From contig NC_079510.1 in the NCBI RefSeq assembly GCF_030052815.1, forward strand, positions 39,402,853-39,466,852: 64,000 bases of DNA, written 5' to 3'. A program made the position numbers and the translations under genes. How positions within the stretch are numbered: position 1 is the first letter of the stretch; every line of letters starts with the position of its first letter. Positions 22,610 to 33,136 of the stretch are shown one piece after another. Below the pieces are notes generated by a model. That model did not search any database. It had not been told where the DNA came from and was given only the letters and a program-made list of their open reading frames with translations. Source of the DNA: Hevea brasiliensis. Taxonomy: Eukaryota > Streptophyta > Magnoliopsida > Malpighiales > Euphorbiaceae.

Positions 22610-24739
22610 TCTAGATTCATGGGAAATAATATAATTGGGACTGAAAAAGGAGTCTTGTTAGGATGTTACATGCGGAGTATAGGATTCTGTTTCGTCTTTT
22701 TCTGTAATTCTTTGTTTCTAGATTCTGCTTTATACCTCGGGAAATATAAAAGTGCCTCAATTAGTGTCTTGATTTTCGTGGAGTACATAGAAATGTGAAA
22801 TAGAGTTAGTAGACATGTGAGGTCCATCATGAGGATGCGTACTCCAAGAAATGCTATGTTTCTGTCTGTATGGGTTTAAATGGTGTGCCCATTTCGTGCA
22901 AGGCACGAGTACATAAAGGTGAGTCTTGAAAGTACAGTTGCCCTAGATAAGGATGAGGATACCACTGCTAGCAGTCATCAGTGGATGACCCAGTCAGAAT
23001 AAGTTTATGATAATAGAAGATTAAAGAGAGATAAGAAATTAGGAGACCTAGTCGGTCAGGACGTATCGTAGTAACTATACAATGTTCTCGATGTCTGCTC
23101 TGTAAGCTGCAGATTACAGTACCGACATGAGATTATTGTGTAGAGCTGCGTACCTCCCTGTAGTGCTTATGATGAGGATGTTGCAGGCAGTCTCTGTTTT
23201 GGTACAGTAATACCAGAACAAAGTTCTATATCTGCAGAGAAGTTGGGAACTCCTGGTTAAGAGTCTAGAGCTAGAATATCGAAGGTCACAGTTGGGTGAT
23301 AACTAGAGTCAGTGACTCAGTTACCCTAGCATAAGCTAGAGTTGCATTAAGAGTTGCCATCAGACCAGAGGTTTCGCACTAGATGCAAGTAAAGGTGACA
23401 CTTATAGGGGGAGATCATCTAGTCTTCAGTATGGAATTTTGGATCGTTTTTGTAGTACGACAGACGTTTTGCTTAGAGTTTAGTGAGAATAGTATACCTT
23501 GTGTGTATCAGTAAGGAATAAAGTACAACCCTACTACCTAGGGAAGGTTGGAACTATGAATTGATGATTTACAAGCTATGATATGATAAGAGAGTCATTA
23601 ATTTGACGCGGTTTTGGCAAGGTAGTAAATGTAGTACCTTTATTGCAGTAAATTAGGGTATAGTCCTATCTTTTTAGAAGGGATTGAAGGTTATTATTAA
23701 TAATAGTGACGAACAAAATAGTGCCCCAGATGGGACTGTAAAGTGTGGTAGAGAGTAGTTGGCTCGGGTATCCTGCAGATGATGCAAGTTCCATTATAGG
23801 AATTATATATAATTAGATCACGATGGATGTAAATCCTTTGAATTGGATGATGGGTTTGGGTGCCTGGAATCTTAAGTTTTGGCTAATTGAGTAAACATGG
23901 AAAATAATAATAATAACAAATAAATAAAATTATTGCAGAATCAGTTCTCGAGGTAGTAAGGGTATTATGTAAGCTAAAGGATAAGAATAGAGATCCTACA
24001 ATAAAGGTATGACTGCAATTTCCTGAGTTCCTTTCTAATTTCAAATTATTCAAAACAATAGTATAATCTAATTATAATAGTGTTAAGAGTAATAAATTAG
24101 CGAAGATAAATCACAGAAGGCCAATGGATAAAGAAAGTGCAGAATGAAAGTTTGGACAATTGATTGCAGATGCAATATAATCTAAATGCTAGTGGAAGTA
24201 CTAGCTAGAGTGGTCAAAGGACCAAATCTGAGTAGCACAGACATATGATAACGCGATAGAGACTCTGAAAGATATAGTTAGCAAGTACAGCTATTATGTT
24301 AGGAAAAAGAATGGAACCAGGGATAGAATAGTCAAGTTCTATTTTGGGTAAGACAAAGGAAATAAATGAAAGGACAACCTAAAGAGCGCATAATAAAAGG
24401 AACAAAGTTAAGATATAGGATAGACTAAGTGTTATTCTTGGCAAGGAGAATGACAAGGATGGAAAACCCAAAATGGGACCACATTAGTGAGAAAAGTGAT
24501 GGAGGTATGGAATACAATAATAATGAGTAAATGTTAGAAGGTGTGCGATGGTATTGCGGACTACCTAAATAGGTAGAGAAAGAGAAGTTAGTAAGCAGTA
24601 AGTTGAATAAAAGTCAGTCTAAGGGATCAAATAGGTATGATGAGAGGAAAAGAATGATAGATAATGACACATAGGTTTTAGGTTAGACTTTTGAGATAGT
24701 GAGAAGGTAGTTAGAGGTTCGTTATGAATGTCAGGCAAA

Positions 24740-24780
24740 CATTTTTAGTGTGATCAACAGAATCACTTTGCAGTGACGCA
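24740..24780 (+). pseudogene. ghost of a gypsy gag zinc knuckle
   Basis: In frame from 24740 the sequence reads HF*CDQQNHFAVT, against the CFRCGQQGHFAREC of the chromovirus in this window (near 42600-42645). F, C, QQ and HFA are kept. One stop and loss of the last cysteine make it non-functional. The direction agrees with the primer site. Confidence 0.55.
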
Positions 24781-26937
24781 ATAACGACAGAGCAACAGTA
24801 GGGGTAGAATAAAAAGTGACAAGTATGGATGGTAATAAATCACTAGAAAGTTTAAGGATCAAATTAATGACCATAGATAAGGGTGGAATTAGTGTTTGAA
24901 GAATCTATTAGCGAGAGAAATCTTTCAGGAATCAACAAAAGTTAAGGGCACAATATAAACGATGATAGATATGAATCATTGGTCGAGTATAAGTAAAGTT
25001 AATAAATTATAAAATATTATGTCAGGAAGGACAATGGTACGGTAAAGTGTTCATGCAGATGATATCTTATAGGTAGAGCACAATTGTGCTAAGAGATGAT
25101 GAAATTTGAAGAGAAAGACCAAGAAACATAGATTAAACGTTATTATATGGACAATCGGGCGTAGTTGAATATAAGAGGATATTTTTCTTTCTTTTCAAGT
25201 TTAGTTTGTGCTATTGGTTCTAGAGGGTTATATAAGGAACGGAGACAGAGTCAAGGAGACCTAGTTATTTGAGAGTTTGGTAGGCACCAATTCATATACA
25301 ATTTCGTGATATGAGAATGACTGTAAGTGCATACCTAGTGTTAAGTATGAAAGGACGATCAGAGTAATAACAGGAGTCAAATTGAGTTAGCTACTAAGGC
25401 TTGTGACTATTTTAAATTATGAGCTGGAGAGAATACTAATTGTGAATGAGTTACAGCGAATGAGATTGTTGCTAATAGGAAAAGATGAAGCTGAAGTTTG
25501 GAAAGCTATGGGCAGTATATGTGATTTTATTAAGGAGAATGAACATGTGAAGTATTTTGTTTAGGATTAAGGCATGGCACACATTTCTCACAGCCGTGTT
25601 AGTTCAGATGGAACTTATAGTTTCAAGGGCTCATATCCATTTAGGATGTGTAATTTCCTACTAAGAGAGGTAGGGAATGATAATGTTCTGATAGTTAATT
25701 TGGTAAAAGGGGATGCAAAAAGAATTTTCTATGGTTAATTATAAGTGTTACAAAAGGTGAAGAATGTGCTGGTAAGAGAAAATCGTAAGGTTAGAATTCC
25801 CGAAGTAATAGAACTAGTAACTAAGAAATAAAATGAAAGTTAAAGTTGATGATGGGATGGACATCCTTGAAGGAAAAAGGTGTAAGGGTGAAATAGGACT
25901 AAAATTAAGGAATAAGTACAGCAGGTTGAAAAGATATCAACAATACCAAAAAATAGGAAAAGGAAAGTGGATAAGATGCAAAGGACAGAAAAAGAGCTCG
26001 ATAGAGCCAGTTATAATGATGAGGATAAGGAGGAATAGGTATGCTAGGAACACACTAAGAGACGTTTAAAACAAGTTATTATGAGATGATAGATTAAAGG
26101 AGTAGTAGAGCCTCGATCTGAGTGCTAATGTGTCAGAAGTAGGCCACATACTAAGAAGCTATAGGAAGAAGTCTAGATATTTATATTTCAGAGAAGGAGT
26201 GAGAATTGATAAGTCGCATGGGTTGAGTTGTCAGAGAATATAAACACTTTTATTACCTAGAAGGAGAGACCCAGTTTACTTTCCAATATTGATAAATGAT
26301 ACACTTGGCCCTTGGAGGAGACTCTACCTGACTAGTTACATAAGATCGATAGAGGTTGGTCTAAGTACCTTAGTAATGACACAAGAGAGATTAAAAATTT
26401 AAAGTATAATGGGAGTGAGAAGATTTATAGGTATTAACCACTGAAGTCATAAGAAGAGTGAAGATCTCGAACAAGATGCCTAGATTAGGTGCTACAGGAA
26501 AGCTACTCATAGGATATCATGGAATAAGGAACATAAGTTATGTCATTGGGGAAAGCAGAGATTATTAAAACAAAGGAATGATGATGAAGTCACCAAGAGA
26601 CATGATGGGGCGTAATAAAAGTGAGGTAAGCACTAAAGTTGATTGAAGTTATGAGACATCAAGTCAAGAACGATGAGATATATAGCGAATACTTGAAATG
26701 TCAGAAGAATGGTCAATGAATAGCCAAGAGATAAGAGCATCTCTAGATAGAGATGAAGACAAATAGGACACCATAGTAGAATAAGAGAGTAATAGAATGT
26801 CATATATAATGTACAAAGAGTTTGAAGAATAAATGTTTTACCAATCTCTGCAAAGCTGGAGGAGTAATGACTGCACTTGTTACGATAATCTTCTTTTCCA
26901 TATCTACGGTTTATTCGAAAATTGAGGGCAATTTTTC

Positions 26938-26950
26938 TTAAGGGGAAGAA
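26938..26950 (+). other. polypurine tract
   Basis: TTAAGGGGAAGAA ends directly at the 3' LTR start (TGTAACAACCC). It corresponds to GTAAGGGGGAAGAA of the minus-strand chromovirus at 38901-38888. Confidence 0.88.
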
Positions 26951-29900
26951 TGTAACAACCCTTAAAAAAAAAAAAAAATGATTGATGTGAATTGGCGTGT
27001 GACGGTGGGTTTTCCCACATCCACGTGACTCATTTAAAAAATAAAAAAATAAAATTTTCAAAAGAAAAACGGGAGGACCCCCCCCCATTTCTCTTCTTTC
27101 CCTCTCATTCCCTTTCTTCTTCTTCTTCTTCCTTTCTCCGGTGACCGGCCGGCGACGTCCCAAGTAGCTCCCCACCGGCCAGCGACCCTCCGGCGACCAC
27201 CAAGACCACCGAGCAGCGGCAAGAGAGGGAGAGGAGAGAGAAAGCAGCGCGCGCACGATGGGCGTGGCTTTCCGCGATTAAACCGTCCGACGTCCGAAAA
27301 TTCTTGAATAAAATATTCATGGGTGATTAGAAAATTACAATTCATTTTGCAATAGCCTTATAATATTATTAAGGACATGGGGCAAAATTTTAGAATTTTT
27401 AGAGCTTGTTTGAGTGGATTTTTGAAAAATGTCAATTATATGGACTAAAACGTAATTTTTAAAATTTTGAGTATAGTCTGATTTGGAGGGCCCAGGAGGG
27501 GCCATGTGATATTAATGAGATGTGATTGTGGAAATTGAGAATTTAGAAGTGTTATTTGAGCCTCTTTGCAGGTTGGGTAGGTCCTGTATAGGGAAACTCT
27601 GTAGGATTTAGGCATGAATTAGGCTGTCTATTGCCTCTTTAGAGTTTTATTTTGAGTTAGTACTAATAAATTTATAATTTAATTATTAGGTGATCGAGAT
27701 CAACTATTTTCCTGCATCCAGCAGCCACAATAGTCGACGGTGTACTGTGAGTAGAATATTAATTTTAATTGTAATTTCGATATTATTATATGTTCAAGCA
27801 TGCCCATGCATCACTTATATGCATATATTTATGTAGTTAAACTCTAGGCACGATTTATGTTGCATTCATAACTGTTAATATGCCATGGATGTTGTTGTGG
27901 TAATTTGGAGCAGTGTGCGTGCGTTGGCGTGCGTGTGATGTGGTGTGGACTATGGATAGGACGGGGTAGTCACGGCTTGAGTAATTCGCTGGGACCCGTT
28001 CCTTCGAGGGGTAGTCATGGCTTGAGTAATTCGCTGGGACCCTCGATTTGGTTATTAAGTGGAAGTCCGAGCTTTAGTAATTCGCTGGCACCAGGTTGGA
28101 TTTAAGAGAGCTGTATAGGGGATCAGCTCCCATATGTTATGATTGATACTACAGGGTGTGTGAGTGCTCCAAATTACCTTTTTGATGTTATGATGTGAAA
28201 ATGTTGTTGATGTTGCATTTCACTCTACAGGGTGCATTAGTTTTAGATAGTTATAGAGATTATGGTTAAAATTGATATTTCACTCTCTGAGTCGAACGCT
28301 CACTCTGTTCAATATTTTCAGGCCACAGGAGGAGTTATTTTACAGAGCAACCTGTTTTCTTCCTCGCAGGTTTAACGTCGATTATTTAATTGTATTATTA
28401 TTCTCTAAATTTGTAATTTAGGACTCCGCATGTGCTAGTAGTAGCATTAAGCCTGTCAGGGACTGTATGAATTCAAGTTTGCGTATTAATAAATGAAAAG
28501 AAAAATTTTACGAGTTTTAAATGGTTATAAATGAGGTAACAGGGTTGAGCTGGGCTCCCCTAATTTTTGTTTCTGATAATTTCTGGGCTAAGTTGGCCCG
28601 AAATATAATTATAACATTTTAATTTAAATTATTTTATGTGCATATTGGGCCTAAATTGTGGGCCTGGTTATGGATTTGAGGAATAGTTAGGCTTACTACG
28701 GGCCTCGGGGGCTTTAAGCTGGCCCAGGTCCTAGTGCCGGTCCGGCCCATAGGTTGGGTCGTGACCAAGTTGCTAAAAAAAAAAAAAAAAATTTTTTCAA
28801 ATTAAAAGGGGGTGTCGCACCCCCCCCCCCCCCATTTCTCTTCTTTCCCTCTCCTTCCCTTTCTTCTTCTTCTTCTTCCTTTCTCCGGTGACCGGCCGGC
28901 GACCCTCGGCGACCACCAAGACCACGAAGCAGCGGCAAGAGAGGAGAGGAGAGAGAAAACAGCGCCTGATGGGCGCGGCTTTCGTAGCGATTCGGCCGTC
29001 CGACGTCCGATCGAGGCGATTCTGGTGGCGTTGGAAAGCTTGTTCCTAGAGCTTTCTTTTGACACCAATTTTGAAGCAAATGGAGGTCGGATGAGTGAGA
29101 TAGGGAGGAGAGAAGTTTCGAGTTTTCAAGCTTTTAAATCGGATCTACGACGATCCGACCGATGGATCGACGATCCGAGACCACATATGGACTGAGGAAG
29201 AGGAGAGGAACAAGGTGGTATGAACAGAACCGGCAAATGTCGCCGGTGACGTGGCCGCCACCGTCTTGTGGTGGTGCGTGATGGCCCGATGAGCTATGGA
29301 GATGGTTCAACTTCGAGGCTTCCTCATAAATTTTTGGAATTTTGAGACACGATAAACTTGGGTAAGACAATTTTTATTATTTCTGCATGCATGGAGCATA
29401 AATACAGTGTTTCTTAAACAGGAAAAATTGGAGAAAAATTCTAAGAAAAATATATGATGAAAGTAAAATTATTTGGAGATATTCTATGGTGTTAGTTGAA
29501 TTTTTGGGTGATCGTAGAATATTTTTGAGAAATATGGATGTATTTTAGTTATATTTTTAGCATGTGGGCATATAAGATTAATTGAAATTAAGATAATTAA
29601 ATTTTATATAATTGGTTGAAGCTTGAGGATGGAGGTTTAAATATGTGAATATTTAATTGGGTTGAATTAGGAATATGTTAGCTGTTGAAAACTTATGGAA
29701 TCGAGTAAAATTCTTGAATAAAATATTCATGGGTGATTAGAAAATTACAATTCATTTTGCAATAGCCTTATAATATTATTAAGGACCGCGGGGCAAAATT
29801 TTAGAATTTTTAGAGCTTGTTTGAGTGGATTTTTGAAAAATGTCAATTATATGGACTAAAACGTAATTTTTAAAATTTTGAGTATAGTCTGATTTGGAGG

Positions 29901-31178
29901 GCCCAGGAGGGGCCATGTGATATTAATGAGATGTGATTGTGGAAATTGAGAATTTAGAAGTGTTATTTGAGCCTCTTTGCAGGTTGGGTAGGTCCCAGGT
30001 ATAGGGGAAACTCTGCCGGATTTCCGGCATGAATTAGGCTGTCTATTGCCTCTTTAGAGTTTTATTTTGAGTTAGTACTAATAAATTTATAATTTAATTA
30101 TTAGGTGATCGAGATCAACTATTTTCCTGCATCCAGCAGCCACAATAGTCGACGGTGTACTGTGAGTAGAATATTAATTTTAATTGTAATTTCGATATTA
30201 TTATATGTTCAGCATGCCCATGCATCACTTATATGCATATATTTATGTAGTTAAACTCTAGGCACGATTTATGTTGCATTCATAACTGTTAATATGCCAT
30301 GGATGTTGTTGTGGTAATTTGGAGCAGTGTGCGTGCGTTGGCGTGCGTGTGATGTGGTGTGGACTATGGATAGGACGGGGTAGTCACGGCTTGAGTAATT
30401 CGCTGGGACCCGTTCCTTCGAGGGGTAGTCACGGCTTGAGTAATTCGCTGGGACCCTCGATTTGGTTATTAAGTGGAAGTCCGAGCTTGAGTAATTCGCT
30501 GGCACCAGGTTGGATTTAAGAGAGTCAGATAGGGATCGGCTCCCATATGTTATGATTGATACTACGGTGTGTGAGTGCTCCAAATTACCTTTTGATGTTA
30601 TGATGTGAAAATGTTGTTGATGTTGCATTTCACTCTACGAGTGCATTAGTTTTAGATAGTTATAGAGATTATGGTTAAAATTGATATTTTACTCTCTGAG
30701 TCGAACGCTCACTCCTGTTCAATATTTTTCCAGGCCACAGGAGGAGTTATTTTACAGAGCAACCTGTTTTCTTCCTCGCAGGTTTAACGTCGATTATTTA
30801 ATTGTATTATTATTCTCTAAATTTGTAATTTAGGACTCCGCATGTGCTAGTAGTAGCATTAAGCCTGTCAGGGACTGTATGAATTCAAGTTTGCGTATTA
30901 ATAAATGAAAAGAAAAATTTTACGAGTTTTAAATGGTTATAAATGAGGTAACAGGGTTGAGCTGGGCTCCCCTAATTTTTGTTTCTGATAATTTCTGGGC
31001 TAAGTTGGCCCGAAGTATAATTATAACATTTTAATTTAAATTATTTTATGTGCATATTGGGCCTAAATTGTGGGCCTGGTTATGGATTTGAGGAATAGTT
31101 AGGCTTACTACGGGCCTCGGGGGCTTTAAGCTGGCCCAGGTCCTAGTGCCGGTCCGGCCCATAGGTTGGGTCGTGACA
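26951..31178 (+). repeat. 3' LTR, two tandem units, first unit with a ~660 bp deletion
   Basis: Unit 1 (26951-28765) lacks the segment between CGTCCGACGTCCG (27285) and TTCTTGAATAAAATATTC (27300), present in all other units. Unit 2 (28766-31178) is complete and ends GGTCGTGACA. The unit junction at 28761-28775 has the same GTGACCAAGTTGCT plus poly-A as in the 5' LTR, so the doubling existed before this copy inserted. Unit-specific variants agree: CCTGTATAGGG in both first units (19013, 27592) and CCCAGGTATAGGGG in both second units (21412, 29994). Confidence 0.86.
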
Positions 31179-31183
31179 TTATT

Positions 31184-32260
31184 AATAATTTTGAATGATT
31201 GACTCATTCACCCGATTTGTCCCCATTTTAAATTTGATGCAACTTCCTATACTTGTCTCCCATATGTACGCCATTTTCCTATTTGACCACACTTAGGGCC
31301 TGTTTGGATTAACTGTTGAATACAACCGATAGCTGTGAGCTGATAGCTGATACAATTGATAGCTGTTAGCTGATAGCTGTTACTGTTAGCTGATAATTAC
31401 TGTTTTATATTAAGTGTTTGGTAAAATTATATTTAGCTGTTACTGTTAATATGTGAAATGATTAATAAGGATATATATCATATAATTTATTTTATTATTT
31501 AAATAAATATAAAATTATAAATTTATTATATTATATTATTTATTTTATTATTAAATTAAATATATAATTATTAAATTAATATATTATATTATTTAAATAA
31601 ATATATAATTATTAATCTTTTATATTATATCATTTATTTTATTATTGAAATAAGAAAATAATTATTTTTTTAAGATAATTAAATAATTTTAAAAATATAG
31701 ATAAAATAATAAAATAATTATTATTGTTAATAGAAAAATTTTTAATTAATTTTAAGTTTTTGGATATAAATAAATATTTTATATTTTATGTTATTAATAA
31801 AAAATATTTTAACAAAGTTGAAATACGTTAATTAAAATATTAAAATTATAAATAAAAAAATAAAAATATTAATAATATTAATTTTCAAGTTAAATAAAAA
31901 AGGATAATATGGTCAAAATAAAAAATAAAATCATATCAGCTATCAGCTGATGAGAAACAGCTCTAAAAATAGAGCTGATACAAACTGCAGCTGATGGGTA
32001 TTATATCAGTTGCCCATCAGCTATCAGCTCTATTTTTTTAAACTTGCCAAACACCACAATTTACCTGTTTGGGTGTCTATCAGCTATCAGCTGCACCCAA
32101 CAGGTAAACCAAACACCCCCTTAGAGTAAGGGGCCAACCGTTGAATGGCATTAATAAGTCCTCTCCTCTATGCATATAGAGGTTATCTTTTTGTTACCAT
32201 GAGTTTCGGCTAGTCATTTCCTAGAACATCTGACATCATCTAGATTGTAGTATCACAAGC
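31184..32260 (+). promoter_or_regulatory. upstream region of RLP copy 1
   Basis: Outside the inserted MITE (31296-32120), this matches the upstream region of copy 2 (49034-49254). A conserved near-palindrome, CCTCTATGCATATAGAGG at 32165-32182 (49181-49198 in copy 2), lies about 80 bp before the start codon. It contains a TATA-like CATATAGA core and is the best promoter candidate. Confidence 0.55.
31296..32120. mobile_element. PIF/Harbinger-type MITE, 825 bp
   Basis: The terminal inverted repeats are GGGCCTGTTTGG and CCAAACACCCCC, flanked by a 3 bp TSD, TTA, at 31293-31295 and 32121-32123. The sister locus has the single, empty TTA at 49137-49139. The ends hold several copies of AGCTGATAGCTG-like blocks in both orientations (31330-31395, 31935-32095). 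The centre is A/T-rich and encodes nothing. TIR sequence and TTA target are characteristic of Tourist-like elements mobilised by Harbinger transposase. Confidence 0.88.
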
Positions 32261-33136
32261 ATGGATTCCGTTAAGCTTCTTTCTCTCCTGCTACTCATAG
32301 GAGTTGTGTACCTCCAATCCATTACTTTCGGTTATTGCCCAAAGAATGAGAGAGACGCACTGGTCAAGTTCAAACAAGGCCTTACTGATCCTTCAGGCAG
32401 ACTTTCATCTTGTGTTGGAGAAGATTGTTGTAGTTGGAGGGGAGTAACCTGCAATAACAGAACCGGACGCATTTTCAGGCTCAATCTTCACAACCCGTAT
32501 GCAAATCCAGATGATATGTTCGATACCAGTGGAACAGCGCATGAATTGGGTGGTAAGATTGATCCTTCTTTGCTTCACCTTAGAGACTTGACTTACCTGG
32601 ACTTGAGCATAAACAATTTCGAAGGTGCCCAAATTCCAACCTTCATTTGTGCACTAAACAAATTGACATATCTCAATCTCCCTGGTGCTTCTTTTGGTGG
32701 AACTATACCACCAACTCTAGGAAACCTCTCAAGCTTGCAGTTCCTTGATCTTAGTGATAATGTTGGCGTCGAATCCTCAATATGCTACCTTCTCTATTAG
32801 AGTTGCACTTGGACCAATGTGGTCTGTCCAATCTACCTCTCTCTTTTTCATCATCTGTGATTTTAAATCCCTTCTGATCCTTGATATCTGTAACAACAAT
32901 TTCAACTCCATAATACCTAAGTGGTTGTTCAACTTGAGTAGCCTTGAGAATCTTAATCTCAAGTCCAACAATCTCCAAGGTGAACTTCCAGACTCCTTTG
33001 CGATCTTGAACTCCGTGCAGCATCTTGATTTGTCCGAAAATTCATACATCGAAGGCTAGGTATCCAGAAATTTGGGAAAGCTGTGCAATTTGCGGACACT
33101 GGAGCTTTCTACAAACCAAATTAGTGGAGAGTTGAC
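32261..33136 (+). pseudogene. RLP copy 1, 5' fragment (signal peptide, LRRNT, first LRRs)
   Basis: This starts MDSVKLLSLLLLIGVVYLQS, a signal peptide. An N-terminal LRR cap follows (CPKNERDALVKFKQGL ... EDCCSWRGVTCNN), then LRRs such as LRDLTYLDLSINNF. It is the extracellular start of a Cf-9/EIX-type receptor-like protein, a plasma-membrane immune-type receptor without a kinase. Relative to copy 2 it lacks ~105 bp at 32762, which shifts the frame; it has a TAG at 33057-33059 and is cut at 33136 by the chromovirus. The conserved tryptophan of the cap (SSWDGEDCC in copy 2) is a cysteine here. The gene resumes at 46608. Confidence 0.9.

Larger units (their letters stand above)
22588..26950 (+). 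other. non-coding, purine-rich interior of the doubled-LTR element
   Basis: About 4.4 kb without an open frame above ~80 codons. The plus strand is strongly enriched in A and G for kilobases (for example around 24360 about three quarters of bases are purines). After the primer site, the leader TTAGGCTCTAGATTCATGGG resembles that of the chromovirus at 33137-46607. A ghost of a gag zinc knuckle at 24740-24780 shows that coding sequence was once present. Confidence 0.7.
17704..31178 (+). mobile_element. gypsy-derived LTR element with doubled LTRs, 13.5 kb
   Basis: The element has 5' LTR 17704-22587, primer binding site at 22592, a 4.36 kb non-coding interior, polypurine tract at 26938-26950 and 3' LTR 26951-31178. 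Both outer edges are TG...CA, flanked by a perfect 5 bp TSD, ttatt. The sister locus at 49029-49033 has the empty site. The LTR end, leader and polypurine tract resemble those of the chromovirus at 33137-46607, so it belongs to the same Ty3/gypsy lineage. It encodes no intact protein and must have relied on enzymes supplied elsewhere. The LTR copies are nearly identical outside one deletion, implying recent insertion. Confidence 0.9.

Noticed and set aside
25833..26069. 78-codon K/R-rich frame inside the doubled-LTR element
   Set aside because: Lysine- and arginine-rich frames are expected by chance in purine-rich sequence. No homology to gag or pol could be seen.
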